From Polychytrium aggregatum (lineage: Eukaryota; Chytridiomycota; Chytridiomycetes; Polychytriales): 64,000 nucleotides of DNA. Each line of letters opens with the position of its first letter. The first letter of the stretch is position 1. The translations under genes and the position numbers were made by a program. Location: assembly GCF_025602895.1 (NCBI RefSeq), contig NW_026516282.1:1-64000 (forward strand), in the 5' to 3' direction. Below, in pieces: positions 57,011 to 64,000 of this stretch. Under the pieces are notes generated by a model, which did not search any database, was not told the DNA's origin, and saw nothing but the letters and a program-made list of their open reading frames with translations.

Positions 57011-57778
57011 ATGCTGCACGACCTGCCTCCGGAAATCGTCATCCAGCTGCTGACCCGGTTCACACGGCTGCGGGATCTGTACATGTTCTTGACGGTCTCC
57101 AAGCGCATCCGCTCGCTCTACCACAGCGAAGTCCTCCGCAACATCCGCCGGATACTCTCGTCCCTCCCGCCTTCGACCCGAAGCCAGCTCTTGGTCTGGG
57201 GCGCCGAGAAGGGCAACCTCGGCTTCCTGCGGCACCTGCTTTCTTGTGACATCCTTGTCGATTCCCCTGTCAACTCCTTGGCCGACTCCTCACAGCTCAA
57301 GCATCCAACCCTTCGAGGCGACAGCAAGCTCGGGGAGGAGCTCTCTGAGCAGAACCCGCCTGTCCCCACAGTCAATGTCCACGAAAACGACGATCAGGCA
57401 CTCCGGATTGCTGCCGAGAATGGCCATGTCGATGTCGTCAGGTTCCTGCTCAAGAGCGGGGCGAACGTGAGAGCCTGTTTTGACCATGCGCTTCGATGGT
57501 CAGCAACCTTTGGCCACACCGAGGTGGTCAAGACCCTGCTGGACCACGGCGCCAACATCCATGCCTGCCAGGACTATGCCCTGCGCTGGGCCTCGAGGTT
57601 TGGCCACTATGATACAGTCATGGTCCTGCTCTCCAGGGGGGCTGATCCCCGGGCCAAAGACTCTGAGGCCCTCCTCAACTCCAAAGAAGCTGGGCACTCC
57701 TCCATCGCAAAGCTGCTGATGCTCTATGACCGGAGAGACGAGGCCGACGACAATCGACCCGCCATCGACGCCGAATGA
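57011..57778 (+). CDS. F-box-like ankyrin repeat protein
   Basis: Intronless, 255 residues. The N-terminus LHDLPPEIVIQLLTRF with following helices resembles an F-box. Ankyrin-type repeats follow from about 60: LLVWGAEKGNLGFLRHLL, ALRIAAENGHVDVVRFLL, ALRWSATFGHTEVVKTLL, ALRWASRFGHYDTVMVLL and a weak last one. F-box proteins link substrates to SCF ubiquitin ligases; ankyrin repeats bind partners. Such single-exon ankyrin genes are numerous in chytrid-like genomes, and their functions are mostly unknown. The F-box assignment is tentative; the repeats are clear. Confidence 0.8.
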   Translation: MLHDLPPEIVIQLLTRFTRLRDLYMFLTVSKRIRSLYHSEVLRNIRRILSSLPPSTRSQLLVWGAEKGNLGFLRHLLSCDILVDSPVNSLADSSQLKHPTLRGDSKLGEELSEQNPPVPTVNVHENDDQALRIAAENGHVDVVRFLLKSGANVRACFDHALRWSATFGHTEVVKTLLDHGANIHACQDYALRWASRFGHYDTVMVLLSRGADPRAKDSEALLNSKEAGHSSIAKLLMLYDRRDEADDNRPAIDAE

Positions 57779-58077
57779 CCTTGTATATTGCTTCAACATG
57801 ACGACTGTACCTGTGGAGACGGCGCATGGTCGCAGCTCGTTGTCGAGAGGACCAGAGATGGCATCGAATTGGCGATAAGAGTGGTGCTCGGATTGTGTGC
57901 GAATGGTGATCGTGCAGCTGTCGATCGAGTGAGCTTGAGAATCCGTGGCATTGGAGGTGGGGTGACTATGGCTGAGACGGACCATCGACAAATCCATTGC
58001 CCAACTCTTGGTCGACAAAGTCAATGTCCAGCAACGAGGTGGGATGCTTCAATCATCGATGGCTTGATGGCACATGC
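57779..58077. other. Convergent intergenic region
   Basis: 299 bp between the ankyrin gene (+) and the mitochondrial exchanger-related gene (-). Nothing else seen. Confidence 0.5.
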
Positions 58078-59382
58078 TCACGACACAGCCTTGCGATCGG
58101 GCACAAGGTGATAATTGTACAAATAGTACTCGGTGCGGGTCCGGCGGTAGGAGCGAGAGAGCTCGACGGCCTTGAGGTCCTGTTCGAGCCTCGTGACCAC
58201 CTCGTCGTCCATATCCTTCAAGGGATGGAACTGCAGCGGCTTCAGTCCATTGGCGACGTTCGTCTGCGAGACCTCGTCCGTGATGGTCTTGATGGCGCTC
58301 TCGAGCTCGGGCGACGGGATCCACGCCACCTTGCGCTCGTCGATGAGCTTGCGTAGGGTGCGAAAGCCGTAGTGGGCGCGGTAGTGCGAGTTGACCCGGA
58401 AAACGTTGTAGGTGAAAAACAGGTTGGCCAAGGCAACATGGACCTTGGCGATGTAGAGCGAGCCGGGGAAGAAGATGGACCAGATCACGAGCATCCGCCT
58501 GTGCTTGTCGTCTGAAGAAAGCGTAGAGAGGGCCTGGTCAGCGCTTGGTCGCGGCGACGGCCGCAGAGATGCCAGTGATGGCCGCAGAGATGCCAGTGAT
58601 GGCCGCAGAGATGCAGGTGGCCGTCGTAGAGATGCAGGTGGCGAACGCACCTTGGATCCAGTTTGAGATTTGGCTCTTCAGCAGAGCCTCGTTGAGGCTG
58701 GGCGGATAGAGGAACTCGATCTTGCAAGGCAATGGTGACGGTAGCATACCAAGAGGGTCGAGACGATGCAGAGGACGCACCGATGGAGGCAGAGGCAACA
58801 GCGTCATGTCAGCTACTACGTTCATGTTGCTTCGAGGCTCAAGCGGCTGAATCGCAATGCCGGATCAGCGATATCCATGACCGGGTCGCCAGATCAAGTC
58901 ACAGAGCTGGATCGACAAACAGAGCCACAGTATGACCCATCATCTGCTGCTGGCTGTGCACAGCGGCCGAGCCTGTTGAAATCCTCAGCGATGATCAGCG
59001 CCAGCTTCCTTACATTCTGGGTGATGCTCGGGACCGTCTTCAGAAAATACTCATCGACGGATCGGCGAGTGACCCAGCGACTCACGGTCTTCCAGAGGCC
59101 GAGAGCGGCTGGCGACGCCAGCGAGCACGAATGGCCCAGCCGGTTCCAGTAGGCGGCAAAGAAATCCGAGATCTGATAGCGCCACTTGCGGAAGACGTAG
59201 CCCAGGACGAGGGCCGAGCGCTCAAAAGGGGTGCGCGGGGTCAGGAATCGGGAGTGGAAGACGACATTGCCGTTGATCGTGGGCAGCACGATAACCTGCA
59301 GTGTCAGAGGGCTCGCGGGCTTGGGCAGCGGAAAGCGTGCAGGCCTTGGGACCGGCCGGGCGATCTGGGGCAGACGGAACAT
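58078..59382 (-). CDS. Mitochondrial K+/H+ exchange-related protein (Mit_KHE1 family)
   Basis: Three exons, 59382-59014, 58720-58651, 58511-58078, close in phase to 290 residues. The N-terminus is rich in Arg and Pro and lacks acidic residues, like a presequence. Then come a Trp-rich stretch (WNRLGH, LWKTVSRWVTRRSVDEYFLK), IEFLYPPSLNEALLKSQI in the short middle exon, and a membrane-associated region HRRMLVIWSIFFPGSLYIAK plus FFTYNVFRVNSHYRAHYG. This order matches the fungal Mit_KHE1 family, proteins reported as needed for mitochondrial K+/H+ exchange and volume control (relatives of yeast YDL183C). Biochemical role remains uncertain. The intron at 58512-58650 holds a 21-bp minisatellite. Confidence 0.78.
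58559..58644. repeat. 21-bp minisatellite inside an intron
   Basis: Two exact units of GGCCGCAGAGATGCCAGTGA(T), a third that diverges after 14 bases, and a fourth weaker unit. It fills most of the 139-nt second intron of the K+/H+ exchange-related gene. Confidence 0.85.
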
Positions 59383-59570
59383 GGCTGCGGCCGACAGCAC
59401 CTGAGGCGAGCAGATGGATAGATGCAGATGGCGATTGATTGCGGAGGGCCAACAACGAGCACAACAGATTGACCGCGAATGGCGAGAAGACGGCGAGGAG
59501 GCCTCTCGCCGTCTCGGAGAGTACATTCGCAATGAACGAGACCACAGGCCCCACATCTTTGTATTCATTA

Positions 59571-59601
59571 CAGTCAATCCAATGAAAAACGGGACACCAG
59601 T
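59571..59601 (+). repeat. Left terminal inverted repeat of Fanzor remnant element
   Basis: CAGTCAATCCA near the outer edge and AAAAACGGGACAC at the inner edge. It pairs with the right end and resembles the end of the second Fanzor element at 63098. Confidence 0.85.
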
Positions 59602-59659
59602 GATTTTGAGCATTGGCGAGTGTTGTCACTCAACACATCGTGTGCTGGCCATGACCATT

Positions 59660-60312
59660 CTGTGTTTTGAATCAAGGACGCCATGTATTCGATGGAGACA
59701 TGCTGGACAAACAGCTGTACTTCAGCCTGACCCGGCAACGGCGATTCAAGCGACTCGATCTCCACAGCAAGCGACAGCACACTGTCCACGAGATGTGCAA
59801 GCAAGTCATCGACCAGGCACCACCGGAGACCGAAGTGGTGATTGCCTTTGGGAATGCATCCTGGAAGCAAGGGAAGGGATATGCTTCCAGTCCCAGGAGA
59901 CTCAGGTTTGCCAAGTACTTTGAGCAGTTCCACCACCAGAGACGACCACCAGAGACGCCCACCAGACCGATCCATCTCCAAGATCCATGTGTGCTCTGTG
60001 AACGGGTTCAACACATCCCAGGTGTGCTCACATTGTCGGGAATTCAAGCGACTCGAGTCACCCGAGCATCTTGATATCGAGAAACCACACTTTGTCCGGA
60101 GCTGTGCAAGCTGCCATACGCTGTGGGATCGAGACATCAATGCCTCACGGAACATGATCTCGGTATGCCAGTCGATCATCGCCACAGGAGATCGGCCGGG
60201 TGTATTCAAGACTGTGCTTCCCAAACCAACCAAAACCACTCGATTGCCAACCAGGACGGGAAACAATCTCATGGCTTGCTCACTGGGCCTACCGTCAGTC
60301 AGCGGGCTTTAG
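59660..60312 (+). pseudogene. Fanzor-type RNA-guided nuclease, 5'-truncated and frameshifted
   Basis: Only the C-terminal part remains. The first frame reads DMLDKQLYFSLTRQRRFKRL, then VVIAFGNASWKQGKGYASS and FAKYFEQF. After a frame change the protein continues FNTSQVCSHC, FVRSCASCHTLWDRDINAS and ends at 60312. FGNASW is the RuvC-II region, the four cysteines form the zinc finger, and DRDINASRN holds the RuvC-III Asp. RuvC-I and everything before it are missing. The frame change is explained by a 13-bp tandem duplication, CCACCAGAGACG(A/C) at 59933-59945 and 59946-59958, which also accounts exactly for the extra length relative to the copy at 63.2 kb. It is inactive as a nuclease. Confidence 0.9.
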
Positions 60313-60331
60313 ACATCTGAAGCCAGAAAGG

Positions 60332-60362
60332 GAAAGTGTCCCGTTTATTTCTGGATAGACTG
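60332..60362 (+). repeat. Right terminal inverted repeat of Fanzor remnant element
   Basis: GTGTCCCGTTTA at the inner edge and TGGATAGACTG at the outer edge, the reverse complement of the left end with a few mismatches. Confidence 0.85.
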
Positions 60363-60572
60363 TATTCAAGGTGTGGCGAACGATTACTTCAGTGCCACGG
60401 ATTCCCAATCGCACAAATAGGGTAGTCGAAAACAATCCAACGGAGGGAATGCGCATTCATGGTGCAGACGGATGGACATTTCCCTGGAGTTTGCTCTTAC
60501 ACATGAGGTGATTTGACGGCGCATGGGCGACTGATCCGCAGTCGACCATACCTTTGGAATATGAGATGCAGT

Positions 60573-60620
60573 CACCAGCACCAGCACCAGCACCAGCACC
60601 AGCACCAGCACCAGCACCAG
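60573..60620. repeat. (CACCAG)8 microsatellite
   Basis: Eight perfect hexamer units between the Fanzor remnant element and the LtrA-family gene. Not in a supported exon. Confidence 0.95.
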
Positions 60621-60703
60621 TATCAGCACAGAGATTGTACAGAGATTGTGCAGATGGGTCAGTACTGCACCAAGGACAAATGACATACGCAGAGCACGAC
60701 CAG

Positions 60704-60748
60704 CATGACCAGCATGACCAGCATGACCAGCATGACCAGCATGACCAG
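60704..60748. repeat. (CATGACCAG)5 tandem repeat
   Basis: Five perfect 9-bp units that end six bases before the stop codon of the LtrA-family gene, so it lies in that gene's 3' untranslated region. Confidence 0.95.
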
Positions 60749-60754
60749 TAAAAC

Positions 60755-62920
60755 TTACTCCTCAAACAGGGCCAGCGACATCAGGAGGCCAACAATCGTG
60801 CCCATCAGCGCCAGCATCGACAGACTCTCGCCCCAAACCGCCAGGACGACCATGGCAACGGCCACTACAGTGCGCATGACGAACCGAATGGTGTCGGACA
60901 CACGCCGGTCGTGGCACGGATAGAGCTCGTGGGCCAGCGACATCAGAGTGAGACTGATGATCGCGATGCTGCACCCAGCAGCGAGGATCCAACGATGTGC
61001 AGCGGTCACGGCGGGAGCCGGCAGGTCCGCATTCACAGCGTTGGCATGCTCAGTGACGACGTAACCCATGGCCGAGCCAACCGCAATGAGGGAGGAGTGG
61101 AGCGGAATGTGCAGCAAGTACCATGTCCATCCGGCAATGGCCTTCCGGCGAGCCGCATGCACGTAGTAGTTGCTGCTGTCGATCGCAAAGTAGATCCAGT
61201 GGAAGAAGATGGCGATGAGCACTCCAAAGATCGTGGCCAAAAACGACGTCGAGATATGAGGCGAAGGCGAGTCCCAAAGGAACCCGACGACGATCTCGCC
61301 GATGACGATCAGAGTCAGGGCACCGTATCGTTCGGTGTTGTGCTCGATGTTGATGGCGAGCCTGTGGCTGATTTTTAGATACCGTCTGGAATGGCGATGG
61401 ATGCGTTAGCTGACAACACGGCCCATGAATTCGAATGTATCCATGTGTCCGGCGATCGAGCAGGTTTCCACAGTCCTAATCGAGGCCAAGAGTCTTGGCT
61501 GCGAGAATTGGTGCTCCTGATGGGTGGATGGACATGTGCTGGAATGATGCGACGGACTTACCGAGTGGCCAGCGCGCACATACTTGGAAGAAACAGGTCG
61601 CAAAGTGACGATATCCACCACAGCGGCGTGCGATAGGCAGCAGGAAGAAACACCGATGCCAGCCAGGGAATGGTGGAAAAATAGTGTCCGAGCTGGTAGG
61701 GAAAGACATCCTTCCAGAACTGATTTGCACGGAGCCGAGCCGGCAAAGAGGGCGAGTAAACCGTGTCAAGTCGAGGCTGTCGCAGCCGCCTGCATCGACG
61801 CTTGTAGCGGCCACTGCAGCCAGTCGCCGCAGCACACACCGGCTTACCTGTCGAGAGTGATGGTTGCCCATGATCACAAAGACAAAGTTGAGGACCCGGA
61901 GAATGATGAACAATATGATGAAGATATTGGCGGTGGAGCTGTCGCCTTGGTCAAAGATGTGGACAATGTTGATTCCCATTGCCGAGACGAGCACGGTCAT
62001 GGCCCAGGTGAAGAGACGGTGGACGAAGCCATCGGCTCCGTAGCGGTTGACGTTCATGTGGATCATGGACCAGGAGCTAGTCAGAAAGTGTGTGCGCACG
62101 GTTGGGTGTCAGGGAGGGGGCAAAGTGGATGTGAGCTGGCTTGGACGAGGAAACCGAGTTTGAGCGATATCGGCATGACGGCTGGCGAAAGCGTACTTCC
62201 AGACAACAAGGAATGCCAGCATGTAGCTGTTGACAGCGATGCCATCGACATTGTCGTGCTTGAAGAGATAGCCTGGGTCGCAGAGGGGACGGATTGCCGA
62301 CGTGCAGGACGCTGTCAATTGGTGGTGCGGCGAGCCGTGAACGGCGGATTGTTGCTGATGCATTTTGGGCAATCGCCATCGGGCGACCCAGCCACATACC
62401 AAGCCGGTCAAAGGCAGCAACATAGACCAGGTCGAGGAACAGCTGATATTCAAAGGGTCAATTATCAGTGGTGCGAGCCAGGCGCTGGCTAGTCGTTCGG
62501 TTGGATGCTTCTTTGTGGCTGCTCCACTCGTTGCCCACCCTCGCTCGGTACGAAAGCTGCTCATTGACGGCCACCCACCTCGTCCCAGGTGACCTTGCGA
62601 AGCGATTTTTCCCGGTAGAGGACGCCATCGATAAAGTACTGGCGAGGGCGGATGGCGGGAAACAAGCTGTGGAGATGCTCGTCGACTTCAGGCAGGAATT
62701 TGATTTGCCCTCGCTGGCCAAACTCGGTGAAGGTGTGGTGGTGCTCGACGGCGACCGCCTCGAGATGGTGCAGATTTCCGCGGCGATCTGTCTCGGTCAC
62801 GACTGCGGTGACATTGGTGCTCGAGTCCTTGGAGCTGAAGGGCTCCTCGGAGAAGGGCTCCTCGGAGTAGATCTCCTCGGGATCGTTGCCGATGTAGATG
62901 CCTCCTCCTTCGGTGTCCAT
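60755..62920 (-). CDS. LtrA-family (low temperature requirement A) membrane protein
   Basis: Six exons, 62920-62579, 62442-62400, 62272-62197, 62076-61848, 61719-61562, 61385-60755, close in phase to 492 residues. After a hydrophilic, acidic N-terminus (TEGGGIYIGNDPEE), the family hallmark spans the first junction: KVTWDE then LFLDLVYVAAFDRL. The second hallmark is AINIEHNTERYGALTLIVIG. About eleven helices follow in total (INIVHIFDQG, IFIILFIILRVLNFVFVIMG, TIFGVLIAIFFHWIYFAID). LtrA proteins occur in bacteria and fungi; the name comes from a Listeria mutant, and the transported or sensed substrate is unknown. The frame is open upstream of the chosen ATG into the Fanzor element, but Met at 62920 is the first outside it. 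Confidence 0.85.
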
Positions 62921-63097
62921 CGGCCGGGGATGCAGGCGAGACGACGGGGGCAGATGGGGCGAAAGCCGAGGGCGGTCGGCTGGCGGTGGTTCAGCCACTT
63001 GTTTGGGTGGCACAGGCAGCCCCAGCAAGGGCGGCGGTTGCACATGTGGCACAGGTTGGGGTGGCTGGGCTCTGATTCCAGATCGACGGTGGTGATA
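62921..63097 (-). promoter_or_regulatory. Upstream region of LtrA-family gene, bounded by transposon end
   Basis: 177 bp between the LtrA-family ATG and the end of the second Fanzor element. The core promoter must be here or inside the transposon. Pro-coding repeats appear, but no TATA box. Confidence 0.35.
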
Positions 63098-63195
63098 CAC
63101 TTTATTCAGAAAAAAACGGGACAATATAGCCGTTTCCATGAACATGTAGTATGTGCTGTGCTTGCGTCAAGCAAAGCCACAAGAAATAAAACAGA
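63098..63195 (-). ncRNA. Candidate guide-RNA (omega/fRNA) region 3' of Fanzor
   Basis: TnpB and characterised Fanzors use a guide RNA made from the region spanning the 3' end of the gene and the element's right end, with the guide taken from flanking DNA. By position this 98-nt stretch between stop codon and element end is the candidate. It contains a small hairpin, TGCTTG/CAAGCA with a 3-nt loop (63159-63173). The natural guide would start just outside the TA, reading from 63095 downward. Location only; no covariation was checked. Confidence 0.4.
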
Positions 63196-64000
63196 TCACT
63201 TTGGCAGCCTCCGAGTGAAGACCGCCGGTCGCTCTCCGGTCTCCACAATCGACCTGCACACTGTGATCATGTTGCGTGCCGCATTGACGTCGCGATTCCA
63301 CACTGTCCGGCAGCTGGGATTCTTGCAGCTCCTGACAAAGTGGGAATTCGCAACACTGGGCGCATCGAGTCCTTCCAACCGAACTGGCTCCAGGCACTTG
63401 GAGCACACCTGCGAGGTGTTGAACTCGTTCGTCGAGGCCACCTTGACGCTTCCATGATGGTGATTGGGACGGCGTCGGTGGTGCTCGAATTGCTCAAAGT
63501 ACCGAGCAAACCGCTGCCTCCGAGGGCTGGATGCATAGCCCTTGCCTTGACGCCATGACGCATTGCCAAAGGCGATCACCACATCGGTCCGTATCGGGGC
63601 GTGCTTCAGGACGGCCTTGCACATCTTGTCGACGGCCACTTGGCGCCTCCTGTGGCCCGTGAAGCGATGGTGACGGGCCTTCTTGCCAAGGTGGAAGTCG
63701 AGCTGCACCCGAAGCTCCGGTTGCAGGACATGGGTGAGATGGACCTTGAAAGCCTCCGAGGACGACACCTTGGGCGAGGGAGTGGTCGACATCCAGGTCT
63801 CGATGCCGAGTCGATACTTCATGGTGTTGTGCCACTTGGTGTTGGACGTATGGCCACACATTTGCTGGTAGTGGCCATTGGAGAACGAGACCACCTCGTC
63901 TTGGTGGCCCGGTGCTTGGATGACCGCCGTGAAGATGGAGCCGACTCCAGGATCGATGCCAATCCAAGTGGTGCGATCGGGGTCTGGGTCGCTGATGTGG
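63196..64000 (-). CDS. Fanzor RNA-guided endonuclease, C-terminal 267 residues in window
   Basis: The open frame enters from the window edge and stops at TGA (63196-63198). RuvC-I is TTWIGIDPGVGSIFTAV with its Asp at 63952-63954. A helical insertion follows (FKVHLTHVLQPELRVQLDF, RRRQVAVDKMCKAVL). Next is the RuvC-II region TDVVIAFGNASWRQGKGYAS, which lacks the Glu found there in bacterial TnpB. Fanzors are known for a displaced Glu; ARYFEQFEHH is a candidate. Then comes a zinc finger with FNTSQVCSKC and SCKNPSC, and RuvC-III VWNRDVNAARNM with its Asp. TIR/TA ends fit Fanzor1, the group carried by eukaryotic DNA transposons. Fanzor cuts DNA guided by an RNA from the element. No stop or frameshift is seen. 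The N-terminal half lies beyond the window. Confidence 0.92.
   Translation of the reverse strand, partial: HISDPDPDRTTWIGIDPGVGSIFTAVIQAPGHQDEVVSFSNGHYQQMCGHTSNTKWHNTMKYRLGIETWMSTTPSPKVSSSEAFKVHLTHVLQPELRVQLDFHLGKKARHHRFTGHRRRQVAVDKMCKAVLKHAPIRTDVVIAFGNASWRQGKGYASSPRRQRFARYFEQFEHHRRRPNHHHGSVKVASTNEFNTSQVCSKCLEPVRLEGLDAPSVANSHFVRSCKNPSCRTVWNRDVNAARNMITVCRSIVETGERPAVFTRRLPK

Larger units (their letters stand above)
59571..60362 (+). mobile_element. Tc1/mariner-like TIR element carrying a Fanzor remnant (complete ends)
   Basis: A 792-bp element flanked by TA on both sides (59569-59570 and 60363-60364). Inverted ends begin CAGTC(A/T)ATCCA and run to AAACGGGACAC; 25 of 31 bases match when the two ends are compared (including the TA and preceding base). 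TA target duplication and CAGT ends are those of the Tc1/mariner/pogo superfamily. No DDE transposase is inside; the only cargo is the 3' half of a Fanzor gene. So it is a non-autonomous, internally deleted derivative. It sits 189 bp upstream of the K+/H+ exchange-related gene's ATG. Confidence 0.85.
63098..64000 (-). mobile_element. Fanzor-bearing Tc1/mariner-like TIR element, continues past window
   Basis: The visible end starts right after TA (63096-63097) with CACTTTATTCAG and reaches AAAAAACGGGACA. Against the right end of the remnant element, 24 of 28 aligned bases match (TA included), with no gap. The Fanzor frame lies inside on the minus strand. The other end is outside the window, so size and intactness of the element cannot be judged. 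It lies 178 bp upstream of the LtrA-family ATG in the same orientation. Confidence 0.82.

Noticed and set aside
60573-60748. Possible CRISPR-like array from the hexamer and nonamer repeats
   Set aside because: Units are contiguous without spacers and 6 or 9 bp long, so these are ordinary micro- and minisatellites in a eukaryotic genome.
63196-64000. Bacterial IS200/IS605 contamination as the source of the TnpB-like gene
   Set aside because: Ends are inverted repeats with a TA target, not IS200/IS605 hairpin ends. No TnpA is nearby, a second related copy lies next to intron-bearing fungal genes, and the RuvC-II region is Fanzor-like.

Overview
The window comes from a GC-rich, intron-dense fungal genome. 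The gene set (WAPL, Chs5, Rpn9, mitochondrial HSC20, a TPR/Mlp nuclear-basket protein, an LtrA-family protein, a 7TM-RGS-like protein), short introns of about 50-300 nt with GT-AG ends, chromodomain Ty3/gypsy retrotransposons and two Fanzor-bearing DNA transposons fit an early-diverging fungus. A chytrid is my best guess, as an inference. No gene forms an operon. Most genes sit alone, and several pairs share divergent promoters.

Layout: 1-7.1 kb holds an AIG1-like GTPase (-) and WAPL (+). 7.5-10.1 kb holds the Chs5 exomer core (+) and a Shr3-like four-helix ER membrane protein (-). 10.4-15.7 kb is a 12-exon gene for a PP1-docking leucine-rich-repeat protein with UBA-like and GAT-like ends (-). 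16.4-18.7 kb is Rpn9 of the proteasome lid (+). 19.4-31.4 kb is a nested pair of very young chromodomain Ty3/gypsy LTR retrotransposons. Both have identical LTRs and perfect 5-bp target duplications, and the inner one splits the pol gene of the outer one. 33.2-35.3 kb is a 7TM-RGS-like gene. 36.0-37.6 kb is HSC20 (-). 38.3-50.0 kb is a very long TPR/Mlp gene of at least 26 exons (+). 50.2-53.0 kb is a multi-pass membrane protein of unknown function (-). 53.5-62.9 kb holds a nucleoside monophosphate kinase (+), a TPT/SLC35 transporter (-), an ankyrin protein (+), a mitochondrial K+/H+ exchange-related protein (-) and an LtrA-family protein (-).

The most interesting content is mobile. (1) Two copies of a Tc1/mariner-like terminal-inverted-repeat element carry Fanzor, the eukaryotic relative of TnpB that acts as an RNA-guided nuclease. 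One copy (63.1 kb to the window end) has an open reading frame with RuvC-I, zinc-finger and RuvC-III motifs. The other (59571-60362) is a complete but internally deleted element with TA target duplications, whose Fanzor frame is broken by a 13-bp tandem duplication. (2) The two retrotransposons share a textbook -1 frameshift signal at gag/pol: slippery GGGAAAC, an 8-nt spacer, and a hairpin that has changed sequence but kept its pairing. (3) They also share a primer-binding site that is an exact reverse complement of an LTR segment lying 39 nt downstream of a TATA box in both, which predicts Tf1-like self-priming.

Exon joins were worked out by hand from splice consensus, reading phase and family resemblance. 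Most close exactly in phase. The joins I could not solve (middle of the RGS gene, one TPR exon, much of the 50-53 kb membrane gene) are stated as such.
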